From positions 62,001 through 126,000 of the forward strand of contig NZ_QTTN01000004.1 of NCBI RefSeq assembly GCF_003386535.1: 64,000 nt of DNA, written 5' to 3'. The notes under the pieces were generated by a model. That model saw nothing but the letters and a program-made list of their open reading frames with translations, had not been told where the DNA came from and made no database searches. Shown piece after piece: positions 7,843 to 15,255 of the stretch (positions within the stretch are counted from its first letter, which is position 1; every line of letters begins with the position of its first letter). A program made the translations under genes and the position numbers. This DNA is from Paenibacillus taihuensis (lineage in GTDB: Bacteria; Bacillota; Bacilli; Paenibacillales; Paenibacillaceae).

Positions 7843-9033
7843 CTAATCGTGAATAATGTAGTTCTCGTATGTTGTCTTCATCCTAGGGTGATCCGGCATC
7901 TCATTCACCGAAATGATGGTCTTCGTCTTCTTATCCGGTTTCGTCCAATATTTCTCATTGCCAGGAAGATCATCAAACCAAGCCGCTTCCGGAGGGCAAT
8001 CCAGAATCATGAACTTCCCATAGTGATTATCTCTTGATTGATGGTACTTCAGAAATGCCTTCCCCTGTTCGATAGATAAAATTTCAATCTTACCGGAAGT
8101 ATGGCTCATCGAGAGGCGAACTCGCTTGCCCAGTCCCGAAGTGCGGGCTTTGGCCTCTTCCACAATCCGGTACACTTCCACTAGAGGGAGGACAAATTCG
8201 CGATTGCCGGCTACCGGCCGGTTGACGAAGAAATAATAAGGTGTCACGCCTGCCCAAGACAGCTGATCGAGCAGCACACCAAGGACGACGGGATCATCAT
8301 TAATCCCTTTTAATATAGGCGATTGGTTCACCACGATGGCGCCGGCCCGATGCAGGGCTTCAAATCCTCGTTTCGCTTCGACGGTGATTTCCCGTGGATG
8401 ATTAATATGAGCCATGACATATATGCGCTTCTCAGCTGTCGAGAATTCTTTGATCGTATCCAGCAGCTCGCTGTCTTCATAAATGCGCATGGGATTAAAT
8501 ACTGGAATCTTCGAACCAAGCCGAATGATCTTCACGTGTTCGATTTTTCTTAACCGCTGGAGGATGGAACGAAGCTTCGATGTAGCTAATATAAGACTAT
8601 CCCCTCCGGTTAACAACACGTTTGAAATCTCAGGATGCTCCGAAATGTACTGGAGTCCTGATTCCACATCGGACACAGCTTCCTTCACGTCGTTTCGAAA
8701 TAAGCGCTTACGGAAACAGTAGCGGCAGTAGGCTCCGCACACCTCAGAGACGATCAATAATGCAGTGGATTTATATTTGTGCTGACAGCCGGGGACTACA
8801 TAATTGGTATCTTCATCCGATGCATCCCAGCGGCCGTATTCCAGAAGCTCGCCTTCATTCGGGATAACAAGCTTCTTGATTGGATCGTTGGGATCGTTCC
8901 AATCGATCAGATTTAGATAATACTCATTGACGCGAAAAACAAATTTGTCGGTAATTCGCTTCAATCGGTTCCTTTCACTCTCCGAAATATGATGGATTTT
9001 CCCGATGTCCGTAATATACTTTGGTTGTGCCAT
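7843..9033 (-). CDS. kamA: Lysine 2,3-aminomutase-family radical SAM enzyme
   Basis: A 396-residue radical SAM, PLP-dependent aminomutase of the KamA family, which converts L-lysine to L-beta-lysine in known members. The [4Fe-4S] motif is CGAYCRYC (Cys 99, 103, 106), followed by LLTGGDSL and a C-terminal SGKIEI segment (about residue 314) where the PLP lysine sits in the family. The frame stays open to 9186, but the ATG at 9033 has GGGAGGG at proper spacing. Expression appears gated by a c-di-AMP riboswitch and one or two terminators upstream. Beta-lysine is the precursor of the osmolyte N-epsilon-acetyl-beta-lysine, but no AblB-type acetyltransferase is adjacent. EpmB-like or another aminomutase activity remains possible. 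Confidence 0.85.
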   Translation of the reverse strand: MAQPKYITDIGKIHHISESERNRLKRITDKFVFRVNEYYLNLIDWNDPNDPIKKLVIPNEGELLEYGRWDASDEDTNYVVPGCQHKYKSTALLIVSEVCGAYCRYCFRKRLFRNDVKEAVSDVESGLQYISEHPEISNVLLTGGDSLILATSKLRSILQRLRKIEHVKIIRLGSKIPVFNPMRIYEDSELLDTIKEFSTAEKRIYVMAHINHPREITVEAKRGFEALHRAGAIVVNQSPILKGINDDPVVLGVLLDQLSWAGVTPYYFFVNRPVAGNREFVLPLVEVYRIVEEAKARTSGLGKRVRLSMSHTSGKIEILSIEQGKAFLKYHQSRDNHYGKFMILDCPPEAAWFDDLPGNEKYWTKPDKKTKTIISVNEMPDHPRMKTTYENYIIHD

Positions 9034-9104
9034 TCGCTTTCCCTCCCAAAAATGTATATGGTTTATCGTCCAGCTCTGGAAAACCTCGCTCTCACCTCCC
9101 GTAT

Positions 9105-9163
9105 AAAATAAAAGAAGCCCATGCATTTCAGGGAACAACAAACGTTCCCGAAAAGCATTGGGC
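9105..9163 (-). terminator. Second terminator-like hairpin in the kamA leader
   Basis: On the minus strand GCCCAATGC and GCATGGGC form an outer stem and GGGAAC/GTTCCC an inner stem, followed by TTCTTTTATTTT. It lies between the first terminator and the kamA ribosome binding site, so read-through RNA meets two stops in series. Confidence 0.55.
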
Positions 9164-9173
9164 CAGAAAGACA

Positions 9174-9197
9174 GAAAAAGGCCCAAATAAAGGGCCT
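9174..9197 (-). terminator. Riboswitch-associated terminator before kamA
   Basis: On the minus strand AGGCCC, loop TTTATTT, GGGCCT are followed by TTTTTCT. It lies about 40 bases downstream of the c-di-AMP aptamer and is the likely expression platform. Confidence 0.75.
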
Positions 9198-9234
9198 CTG
9201 GATATACAGATTAATCTGCAAAAATAGATGACCC

Positions 9235-9358
9235 ATCCAAAGCTTACGAGGTTAGCTGACGGACTCGGGATAGATGGTTCCCTACGGTCTTAGTAATCAA
9301 GACCGATTCGCCCCTGAAAATTGGGTTCCCCGTTTTCCGGTTAAACCGGAAACTAAGC
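9235..9358 (-). ncRNA. c-di-AMP riboswitch (ydaO/yuaA class)
   Basis: The minus-strand RNA carries the conserved blocks of the ydaO-yuaA aptamer in order: GGGGAACCC, AGGGGCGAAUC, a variable hairpin (GGUCUU...AAGACC), UAGGGAA, AUCCCGAGUCCGUCAGC, then UAACCUCGUAAGC. This matches known ydaO aptamers block by block. It follows a sigma-A promoter and precedes a terminator and kamA. Known members usually switch the gene off when c-di-AMP is high (high potassium, low osmolarity). Here that would make kamA active under osmotic stress. The class call comes from memory of the consensus, without a covariance-model search. Confidence 0.88.
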
Positions 9359-9365
9359 TGGTTAT

Positions 9366-9394
9366 AATGTACTCAAAAAACCAATCTCTGTCAA
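9366..9394 (-). promoter_or_regulatory. Sigma-A promoter of the riboswitch-kamA transcript
   Basis: TTGACA (9394-9389) and TACATT (9371-9366) are separated by exactly 17 bases. Transcription would start near 9359, just before the aptamer. The -35 box is perfect and the -10 matches 4 of 6. Confidence 0.7.
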
Positions 9395-9415
9395 CTCATA
9401 GCGGAGTTTATGCAG

Positions 9416-9694
9416 CTACACCCATTCCACCTTCTGCACTAACTGATGCTTCATTAGGACCAAAATGAACGCAGCGTAATGATCCTCGCGAACGATAATG
9501 CGAAATTTATGATTCTCGAATGGATAGAACAACACATCGGTATACACTTCATTCTCCTCGAAGAAGCGTTGAACGCTCTTCATTGCTGGCCAATAACGAT
9601 CTTCTTTGATTTGCACCTCAAATTCCACGTCGCCTTCATTCGGCGTTTCTTTCAGCTCAATAATTAATGGACTGTACGTATACTTCAGCTTCAT
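9416..9694 (-). CDS. Small hypothetical protein downstream of transporter
   Basis: A 92-residue soluble acidic/basic mixed protein with no family I recognise. The predicted pattern alternates beta strands and one helix (KSVQRFFEENEVYTDV), as in small alpha/beta domains. AGGGAG lies 9 bases before the ATG. It starts 18 bases after the stop of the ArsB/NhaD-type transporter gene and probably shares its transcript. The kamA promoter begins just beyond its 3' end. Confidence 0.65.
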   Translation of the reverse strand: MKLKYTYSPLIIELKETPNEGDVEFEVQIKEDRYWPAMKSVQRFFEENEVYTDVLFYPFENHKFRIIVREDHYAAFILVLMKHQLVQKVEWV

Positions 9695-9712
9695 GGCAAC
9701 AATCTCCCTTGT

Positions 9713-10993
9713 TTAGATAAGGTATCTGACATAGATATAAACGCTTGAGATGGCAATGGACAGCAGCATCAATGGAAAACCATATTTGAAATAAGACATG
9801 AATTTGATGGGGTAACCTTCTTTGCCCGATAATTGAGCAACGATCAGATTCGCACTCGCGCCAATCAGCGTGCCATTGCCTCCCAGACAAGCGCCTAGCG
9901 CCAAGCTCCACCATAGCGGCTCTAGATTGCTTACGCCCATGCTGCCCATATCCTGAATCATTGGGATCATTGTAGCGACAAACGGGATATTATCCAGAAA
10001 CGCGGACGCAATTGCACTCAGCCATAGAATCAGCATGGATGCTGCAACGGGATTGCCATCTGTAACTTCAATGGCATGCTCAGCCAAGCTTTCGATGACT
10101 CCGGTTTCAATCAAACCGGATACGAGTACGAACAGACCGACAAAGAAGAAAATCGTTGCCCACTCAACCTTGGTGAAAGCTTCCTCCATCCGATGTTCGC
10201 CTGTCATTAGCAGCAGTAAGAATCCGCCTGCAAGCGCCACTGTGGCCGATTCCAGGTGCAGCGCTTGATGAAGGAAGAAGCCTAGCATCGTAAGCGCCAG
10301 AACCGATAGACACTTATATAACATTTTATGCTCTGTTATCAGCTCCTTCGCATCCATTTCCATGATGACCTTCGTCAATTCGGGCTTGACGATCATCTGT
10401 TTGCGAAACAGCAGAACAAAGATCGGAATGTTAACTGCGAGAATAATGAATGCAATTGGACCGAGATTCGTAATAAACGCGAGGAAGGTTAACTCCTTGG
10501 CTGCGCTGCCGATCATGATGTTCGGCGGATCTCCGATTAGCGTCGCGGTCCCTCCGATATTGGAGGCCATGATTTGCGTAATCAGGAATGGATATGGGGA
10601 TATTCTCAGTTGTCTAGTGATACTTAGCGTAACCGGCACCATCAATAATACAGTCGTTACATTATCCAGGAATGCAGAGCAAACTGCTGTGATAAGAAGC
10701 AATGAAATCAGGATGTGCACCGGCTTGCCTTTCGACTTCTTGGCTGCCCACACCGCGATGAATCTGAAAAGCCCTGTTTCCGCCGTAATGCTCACGATAA
10801 TCATCATGCCGATGAGCAGCCCGAGCGTGTTGAAGTCAATGTGATGGATGGCGGTTTCTTGATCGACAATGCCTAGAGCAACCATTAACAGCCCGCCGAT
10901 CATAGCTACAATGGTACGGTGCACTTTCTCCGAGATAATGAGCGCGTAAATGACGAGAAAAATTCCAATTGCCCAAATTGCTTGTTGATCCAT
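9713..10993 (-). CDS. ArsB/NhaD-family ion transporter
   Basis: A 426-residue membrane protein of the ion-transporter superfamily that includes ArsB, NhaD and the SLC13 permeases (COG1055-like). It has about 11-12 helices in two inverted halves. The paired family motifs are SAFLDNVTTVLLMVP with GGTATLIGDPPNIMIG in the first half, and SAFLDNIPFVATMIP with GGNGTLIGASANLIVA in the second. The substrate could be sodium/proton, arsenite or an anion. The frame is open to 11143, but the ATG at 10993 has CAGGGGGT at good spacing and lies downstream of a clear promoter and leader terminator. Confidence 0.85.
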   Translation of the reverse strand: MDQQAIWAIGIFLVIYALIISEKVHRTIVAMIGGLLMVALGIVDQETAIHHIDFNTLGLLIGMMIIVSITAETGLFRFIAVWAAKKSKGKPVHILISLLLITAVCSAFLDNVTTVLLMVPVTLSITRQLRISPYPFLITQIMASNIGGTATLIGDPPNIMIGSAAKELTFLAFITNLGPIAFIILAVNIPIFVLLFRKQMIVKPELTKVIMEMDAKELITEHKMLYKCLSVLALTMLGFFLHQALHLESATVALAGGFLLLLMTGEHRMEEAFTKVEWATIFFFVGLFVLVSGLIETGVIESLAEHAIEVTDGNPVAASMLILWLSAIASAFLDNIPFVATMIPMIQDMGSMGVSNLEPLWWSLALGACLGGNGTLIGASANLIVAQLSGKEGYPIKFMSYFKYGFPLMLLSIAISSVYIYVRYLI

Positions 10994-11025
10994 AGTTGTA
11001 CCCCCTGTGGTCGAAATCGTAAAGC

Positions 11026-11063
11026 TGAAAAAAAAACAGAAAGAGCCTGCTGTTGGCAGGCTC
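11026..11063 (-). terminator. Leader terminator (attenuator-like) of the transporter gene
   Basis: On the minus strand GAGCCTGC, loop CAACA, GCAGGCTC are followed by TTTCTG and nine T residues. It sits between the promoter and the transporter start codon, so it should block expression unless relieved. I recognise no known riboswitch in the short leader. Confidence 0.7.
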
Positions 11064-11101
11064 CTCCGGTAAAGCAATATTTTTTCAAAACAATTAGATT
11101 T

Positions 11102-11130
11102 ATTATAGCGCAAACGAACGGGATTGTAAA
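11102..11130 (-). promoter_or_regulatory. Sigma-A promoter of the transporter operon
   Basis: TTTACA (11130-11125) and TATAAT (11107-11102) are 17 bases apart on the minus strand. The predicted leader to the ATG at 10993 is about 100 bases and contains the terminator at 11026-11063. Confidence 0.7.
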
Positions 11131-11182
11131 ATAATGTTCTCATTTCCGAATTCGACGCTTGCCAATCATCCCTTTAAATGAA

Positions 11183-11210
11183 GAAAAAAAAGCGCCGCGG
11201 AAGCGGCGCT
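11183..11210 (-). terminator. Terminator of the small gene at 11224-11394
   Basis: On the minus strand AGCGCCGC, TTCC loop, GCGGCGCT are followed by eight T residues. It is a textbook intrinsic terminator. Confidence 0.85.
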
Positions 11211-11223
11211 CATGGCTTGCTAA

Positions 11224-11394
11224 TCATGGCTTTAATTCTTTCATAAAGAAGAGTTCTTCCATTAATCTCTTCCCAAAATGTCCCCTCATATGGGCAAGAA
11301 GTTCCAGGTAATGACGGTCTTTCTCCTTCGATCCGAAGGAAGATGCGCTAACTGTCAGTGCTGCTTCCTCGTATTGTTGTACTTCATCATTCAT
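11224..11394 (-). CDS. Small hypothetical protein, 56 residues
   Basis: A short frame starting at ATG 11394 (MNDEVQQYEEA...) and ending in ELFFMKELKP. It is followed 14 bases later by a strong terminator, which supports transcription on this strand. The ribosome binding site (GGGAGAGGGG) is 10 or more bases upstream. The family is not recognised; it looks helical and soluble. Its 5' end overlaps the region where the opposite-strand gbsR-like gene should have its N-terminus, so one of the two is disturbed. Confidence 0.45.
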   Translation of the reverse strand: MNDEVQQYEEAALTVSASSFGSKEKDRHYLELLAHMRGHFGKRLMEELFFMKELKP

Positions 11395-11398
11395 GTGA

Positions 11399-11866
11399 TT
11401 GTTCCCCTCTCCCAAATTGTCAATCGGACATTTATATGGCTATATGTATTTTCAGAACGAACCCATTACATTGGATCAAATGAGTGAAACGATGGGCATG
11501 AGCAAGACTTCTATGAGTACCGGGATGCGTACGCTCATGGATTTGAAAATGATCGACAAGGTTTGGGGAAAAGGCTCACGGAAGGACTTTTATGAGGTTG
11601 TGCCGGACTGGCATCAGAATTTCGTAGATTTTTTCTCGGTTAAATGGCGCAAAGCCGTCGAAAGCAATATGGCTTCACTCGAAAAATCGTTGAAGGATAT
11701 TCGCCACCTGCGCGAATCCGATCCGGACAACGACGCGTTGGTCAGCTTGACATCGATCGATGAAACAAAAATCAATCATGCGCTGAAATATTACAAATGG
11801 CTGCACCGTTTGATCGATTCGCTTGAAACCGGTGAAATATTCAAGTTCATTCCGAAGGAAGAGTAA
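11399..11866 (+). pseudogene. GbsR-type MarR-family regulator, lacking N-terminus
   Basis: The reading frame matches GbsR/OpuAR-type regulators (glycine betaine and choline metabolism control in Bacillus). The winged-helix signature ITLDQMSETMGMSKTSMSTG is followed by VWGKGSRKDFYE and FFSVKWRKA. Family members begin with about 30 further residues before the segment matched here by SPKLSIGHLYGYMYF. In this copy the frame is closed by a TGA at 11396, and only a TTG without a ribosome binding site is available. I read it as a 5'-truncated gene, although expression from an internal ATG cannot be excluded. No choline or betaine genes are nearby. Confidence 0.65.
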
Positions 11867-11895
11867 CTGCGATTCTCATTGGTGCGAACAAAGCT

Positions 11896-11929
11896 AAAAC
11901 GGCGGGGACATTTATGTCCTCGCCGTTTT
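11896..11929. terminator. Bidirectional terminator after the gbsR-like gene
   Basis: AAAACGGCGGGGACA and TGTCCTCGCCGTTTT form a 15-bp perfect stem with a 4-base loop, flanked by A and T runs. Confidence 0.85.
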
Positions 11930-12070
11930 GCATCAGCAAGCTCGCGCGATCTTGTTTGTGCCCGATATTTGAACAAAGGCAGCCATTCAATTCTGAAACT
12001 GACCCCATTTGTTAGTAGACATGACTAACAATGGAGGTGCAGCTCCATGCATGACTTACTGCCTTTTAAT

Positions 12071-12120
12071 CGCGATTCCCTGCTTTTCGTCGGAATGAGA
12101 TCAAGTTCTTGTCAATTTCG
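12071..12120. repeat. Dispersed non-coding repeat, copy 2
   Basis: CGATTCCC, TCGTCGGAA, GAGATCAAGTTCTTGTCA and ATTTCGG match copies 1 and 5. A second related motif, AACTGACCCCATTTG, lies at about 11996-12011 and resembles the GAACTTGACCCCATTA motif in copy 5. Confidence 0.55.
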
Positions 12121-12176
12121 GATCCTCTCGAGCTCCGTCGTCATCCGCTCCATAGTTGGCTTTTTCACAGATCGGT

Positions 12177-13230
12177 TTATAGCAGCTCCTTCAAATGAAT
12201 TTTCGATTCGTAGGGGATTAATGGCTGATCGTTCCGAAGCCTACTCACAAAATCCGGGTTAGCTAACAATGGTTTTCCAAATGCAGCTACATCAATAATA
12301 CCTGCACGTATCGCATCCTCCGCAGAACTTGGGGTTAGACCGCCTACGTCTATCATATTACCGTCCCAGCGTTTACGTATAAGCTGATGCAGAGTCAAAT
12401 TCTCAGCCAGAGGCTGGTTGAAAGTATTCGTCGAAGGATGGAGCACGCGCAAGCCTTCCTCACGAAACAGCTTGAGATACGCTTCAATTTCGGCTTCTGG
12501 ATCCTGCCATCGGTAGCTGGGTTGATCATCCTTTAATTCAGAGAAACGAACGATAACGCGCTCCACACCAATCGCTGCTCCAACAGCCGCAAGGACTTCT
12601 TTCATGAACCGAAGCCGACCCGTACTTTCCCCGTAGCTATCGGTCCGGCGATTCGTAACCTCCCAAGCAAATTGATTGATCAAGTATCCATGTGCTCCAT
12701 GGAGTTCAACGCCATCGAAACCTGCTTCATCAGCGTACTTCGCCGCCTGAGCATACTGTTGGACTGCCTCCTTTATATCCTGGGTTGTCATTGCCTCGGG
12801 TAATGCAAAAGGCTTCCTAAGCCTATGCACAAGTCCCTCCGCTTGCACGACTGATGGTGCTTGCGGCGCAAGACCTCCAGTCAAATCGGGATGTGTGAGC
12901 CTGCCGACATGCCAAAGCTGCGCGATAATTGTGCCCCCTTCCTCATGTACCGCATCCGTGACTTTACGCCACCCATTCGCCTGTTCTTGTGTATACAGGC
13001 CAGGAACTCCAAAGGTTCCTTTGCCTCTTGGGGACGGACGGTGTAATGCCCTCCGTGATAATTAAGCCAATCCCATCTTGAGCCCTGCGCTTATAATACG
13101 CGACAACATCTTCACCGACGATTCCTGTTGTATCATCCGCAAAACTACGTGTCATAGGTGCCATCGCAATGCGCGTACGAAGGTGCTAGTTCCCGATGCG
13201 TACAGGCTGTAGTAATTCTTTATCATTCAT
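12177..13230 (-). pseudogene. Old yellow enzyme family NADH:flavin oxidoreductase, disrupted
   Basis: The full length (about 350 codons) of a NemA/YqjM-type flavin oxidoreductase can be followed: ATG at 13230 after AAGGAGAG, MAPMTRS, YYKRRAQDG, GTIIAQLWHVGR, FDGVELHGAHGYLINQF, DSYGES, and GGLTPSSAEDAI near the end. Two lesions break it. A TAG stop lies 15 codons from the start, where Leu is expected in GN(L)HLRTRI. A frameshift near 13030 separates ITPSV from RGKGTFGVPG. The family reduces activated alkenes or similar substrates using FMN. The adjacent truncated lrp gene suggests a decayed regulator/enzyme pair. Confidence 0.85.
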
Positions 13231-13383
13231 TTCATTTCTCTCCTTGTCGAATTTCATTTCAATGGATAAATTTTATATAATAAAGCAGATAGATACCATA
13301 GAGTTTTTAAGTGGTTTGAGGGCTGTGAACAAAAAAACTTTTAATTTCTCAACATTCGCCTTAAAAATAAAGGAGGCTTCCGG

Positions 13384-13625
13384 ATGGAAGATTTGGATAA
13401 GCAAATTTTGCTCTTGCTTCAAGAACAGGGACGCATCTCGATGACGGATTTGGGAAAAACCGTCTCCTTATCGCAACCCGCTGTCACTGAGCGAGTACGC
13501 AAGCTGGAAGAGAAGGGCATCATCAACCAATATCGAGCAGTAGTCGTAAATTGGGAGCATTTGGCGATTCAACCACACTCATCGTGTTATCCTCTCCACT
13601 CAAGCACAAACCAATAGTTCCTTAA
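13384..13625 (+). pseudogene. Lrp/AsnC-family regulator with internal deletion
   Basis: The helix-turn-helix half is intact (LDKQILLLLQEQGRISMTD, LSQPAVTERVRKLEEKGII), with AAGGAGG 7 bases before the ATG. After QYRAVVVNWEHL the frame is lost. In the next frame the extreme C-terminus of the same family follows directly (GDSTTLIVLSSPLKHKPIVP, stop at 13625). The effector-binding RAM domain, about 70-80 residues, has therefore been deleted out of frame. The divergent arrangement with the flavin oxidoreductase gene is typical of a local regulator. Confidence 0.75.
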
Positions 13626-13743
13626 TATCAAAAACAACCTGACTGGTAGTCCAACTACAAGTAAGTATTCCTAATACGAAAGATAAAAATAACTAGAACG
13701 GAAGGGGCAAAGGCTATATTAATTTAAGCAAAAACAAAAAAGA

Positions 13744-13790
13744 ACCGGTCATCCTGTAAACTTATTAGGATAACCGGGTGTCTTTTTATT
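13744..13790 (+). terminator. Terminator after the lrp remnant
   Basis: ACCGGTCATCCT pairs (one G-T and a small bulge) with AGGATAACCGGGT and is followed by GTCTTTTTATTT. Confidence 0.6.
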
Positions 13791-14020
13791 TGCATATTAT
13801 TTGAAACTTTCCTGGAACAGGCTGCAGAATTAATTATTCGGCAGCCTGTTCTTCGTTGTGCTCTCGTGCCCGTCCCTCGGTTTAGTCAACTTCCGTATCT
13901 CTTTTCCCAACCTTCCGAGCACTTTTGAAACGACAATCCTGTTACTTCCTCCAATGTTTTACTATCAAGTGAATAAGGCGCACCGAATTAAACCTCTTCT
14001 CCTTGAAAAGGGAATGAGGT

Positions 14021-14098
14021 TCCAACGGAAAGTTCTTGTCAATTTTCGGCAATGGGATCAAGTTCTTGTCATTTGGTAACGTTCTTGTCACCCGACAG
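14021..14098. repeat. Dispersed non-coding repeat, copy 3
   Basis: Three GTTCTTGTCA units occur in 70 bases: AAGTTCTTGTCAATTTTCGG, GGGATCAAGTTCTTGTCATT and ACGTTCTTGTCACCCGACAG. The first two match the tandem pair in copy 5 and the third matches its right-hand unit. Confidence 0.6.
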
Positions 14099-14163
14099 GT
14101 TTGTTGATCTCAATCGCGGCACGTTTGCGCACGATCTGATCTTTCGGCTCGCGGCTTCGAGTT

Positions 14164-14201
14164 AAGCCCACTTTGCGCAGAAGACCAAGTGGGCTTTGTT
14201 T
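14164..14201 (+). terminator. Intrinsic terminator
   Basis: AAGCCCACTT and AAGTGGGCTT form a 10-bp perfect stem followed by TGTTTTG. No obvious gene lies directly upstream. Confidence 0.65.
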
Positions 14202-14303
14202 TGATAGTCATAACCGTAAGAGTAAGTTGATAAATAAACTTCTCCCTTTTGGTCAACCCTAGGGTGTGAGAATTTGTTATTTTGGGAAGGAAGTTGTGGA
14301 ACA

Positions 14304-14951
14304 GTGCACCTAAAATTAAGGATCATACTCGTTATTTATGCTTTTGTTTTTCTTTTTGCTGCTTCTGAGGTTGATGCTCGCAAAATTGAAATTGGCAATG
14401 ACACTGCAATACTTGATAATTTGAAAATGGGTGGGTACATTCTTTATTTTCGACATGGAGAGGCAACAATTGGCCAAGATCAACCTGATCTTAACCTTAA
14501 TGATTGCCGAACGCAGAGAAATTTAAGTAACCATGGTAGGGAACAAGCTCAGGCAATCGGAGATGTTTTTAAAAAAAATCCCTTCCCCGTTCATTTCCCA
14601 GTAATATCCGACCCTTATTGCCGAGCAAAGGATACAGCTGACATTATTTTTGGCAAAGAAAATATCACCGTAGCCCCCATTTTAGCCTCCATAGAAAAAT
14701 TAAAAATAGAAAGTCTTTCTGCTTTCGAGAAGCAGCAAATATTATCGGATCTAACAAAAATATTTGAAACACCACCTGCTCGTGGTAAAAACACAGTCAT
14801 TGTCGCTCACACCTTCCCGCCTAATGTAGCTCTTGGTGAGATTCCGAACCTGGGAGCTGTCATCATAAAGCCAAAAGGATCCGGAAATGGGTACGAGGTT
14901 GTGGGGAGAATTACGTCTGAAGAATTAATAAGATGGTCAGATAAACCGTGA
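14304..14951 (+). CDS. Secreted histidine phosphatase family protein
   Basis: A 215-residue protein of the phosphoglycerate mutase-like histidine phosphatase superfamily. The catalytic motif is YFRHGEAT (phospho-His in RHG); RNLSNHGREQAQAIG, DPYCRAKDTA and the second histidine in VIVAHTFPP complete the family signature. From the GTG at 14304 (GGAAGGAAG upstream) it has a signal peptide with probable cleavage after VDA, so it acts outside the membrane. The frame extends upstream to a TTG at 14274. AT-rich codon use differs from the neighbouring glycosidase region. The substrate is unknown. Confidence 0.8.
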   Translation: MHLKLRIILVIYAFVFLFAASEVDARKIEIGNDTAILDNLKMGGYILYFRHGEATIGQDQPDLNLNDCRTQRNLSNHGREQAQAIGDVFKKNPFPVHFPVISDPYCRAKDTADIIFGKENITVAPILASIEKLKIESLSAFEKQQILSDLTKIFETPPARGKNTVIVAHTFPPNVALGEIPNLGAVIIKPKGSGNGYEVVGRITSEELIRWSDKP

Positions 14952-15073
14952 AGAGTTGGAGGCGTACAACTTGAAAAAAGAGATGAAATTTACGAACAAG
15001 ACGCAGACCTTAGATTTGAGGAGAGTTTACTGTGCTAGTGAACAAAAACCAAATATCGGAAGAATAACAGAAA

Positions 15074-15115
15074 AAATGCCACCTGAATGAATCCATTCTT
15101 GAGGGCATTTATATT
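15074..15115 (+). terminator. Terminator of the histidine phosphatase gene
   Basis: AAATGCC and GGGCATTT flank an inner GAATG/CCATTC hairpin and are followed by ATATTTT. Confidence 0.65.
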
Positions 15116-15190
15116 TTGAGTGGAGCATGTGATCTGTCACTCCATTCGGGAGAAAAAGACAATTCAAATGAGACAAGAGCTTAATTTCAT

Positions 15191-15255
15191 AACATAAAAA
15201 AGCCGCGATTTACGCGGTAATTAATGAGATATGTTCTTGCCATCCGACACTATTG
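15191..15255. repeat. Dispersed non-coding repeat, copy 4
   Basis: AACATAAAAAAGCCGCGATT, the CCGCG/CGCGG hairpin, AATTAATGAGATATGTTCTTG and CCGACACTATTGTT match 43350-43418 nearly base for base. The two copies are 28 kb apart. Confidence 0.75.

Larger units (their letters stand above)
13626..14303. other. Non-coding, repeat-rich region
   Basis: No gene is supported. It contains a terminator-like hairpin (13744-13790), a 10-bp inverted repeat AACAGGCTGC/GCAGCCTGTT at 13816-13853, repeat copy 3 (14021-14098) and a terminator at 14164-14201. Confidence 0.6.
14952..15255. other. Intergenic with terminator and repeat copy 4
   Basis: No gene is supported. It holds the terminator at 15074-15115 and a repeat copy at 15191-15255. 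Confidence 0.6.

Noticed and set aside
9235-9358. Lysine or cobalamin riboswitch upstream of kamA
   Set aside because: The UCAGCUAACCUCGUAAGC and GGGGCGAAUC blocks are those of the ydaO class; lysine and B12-box signatures are absent.
10362-10844. 160-codon plus-strand frame inside the transporter gene
   Set aside because: Antisense to a well-conserved membrane protein; no start signal, Met/Asn-rich shadow composition.
11984-12070. Possible tRNA-like or small RNA structure near the repeat
   Set aside because: Inverted segments (GTTAGTAGACATGACTAAC, TGGAGGTGCAGCTCCA) are short hairpins within repeat debris; no cloverleaf and no promoter.
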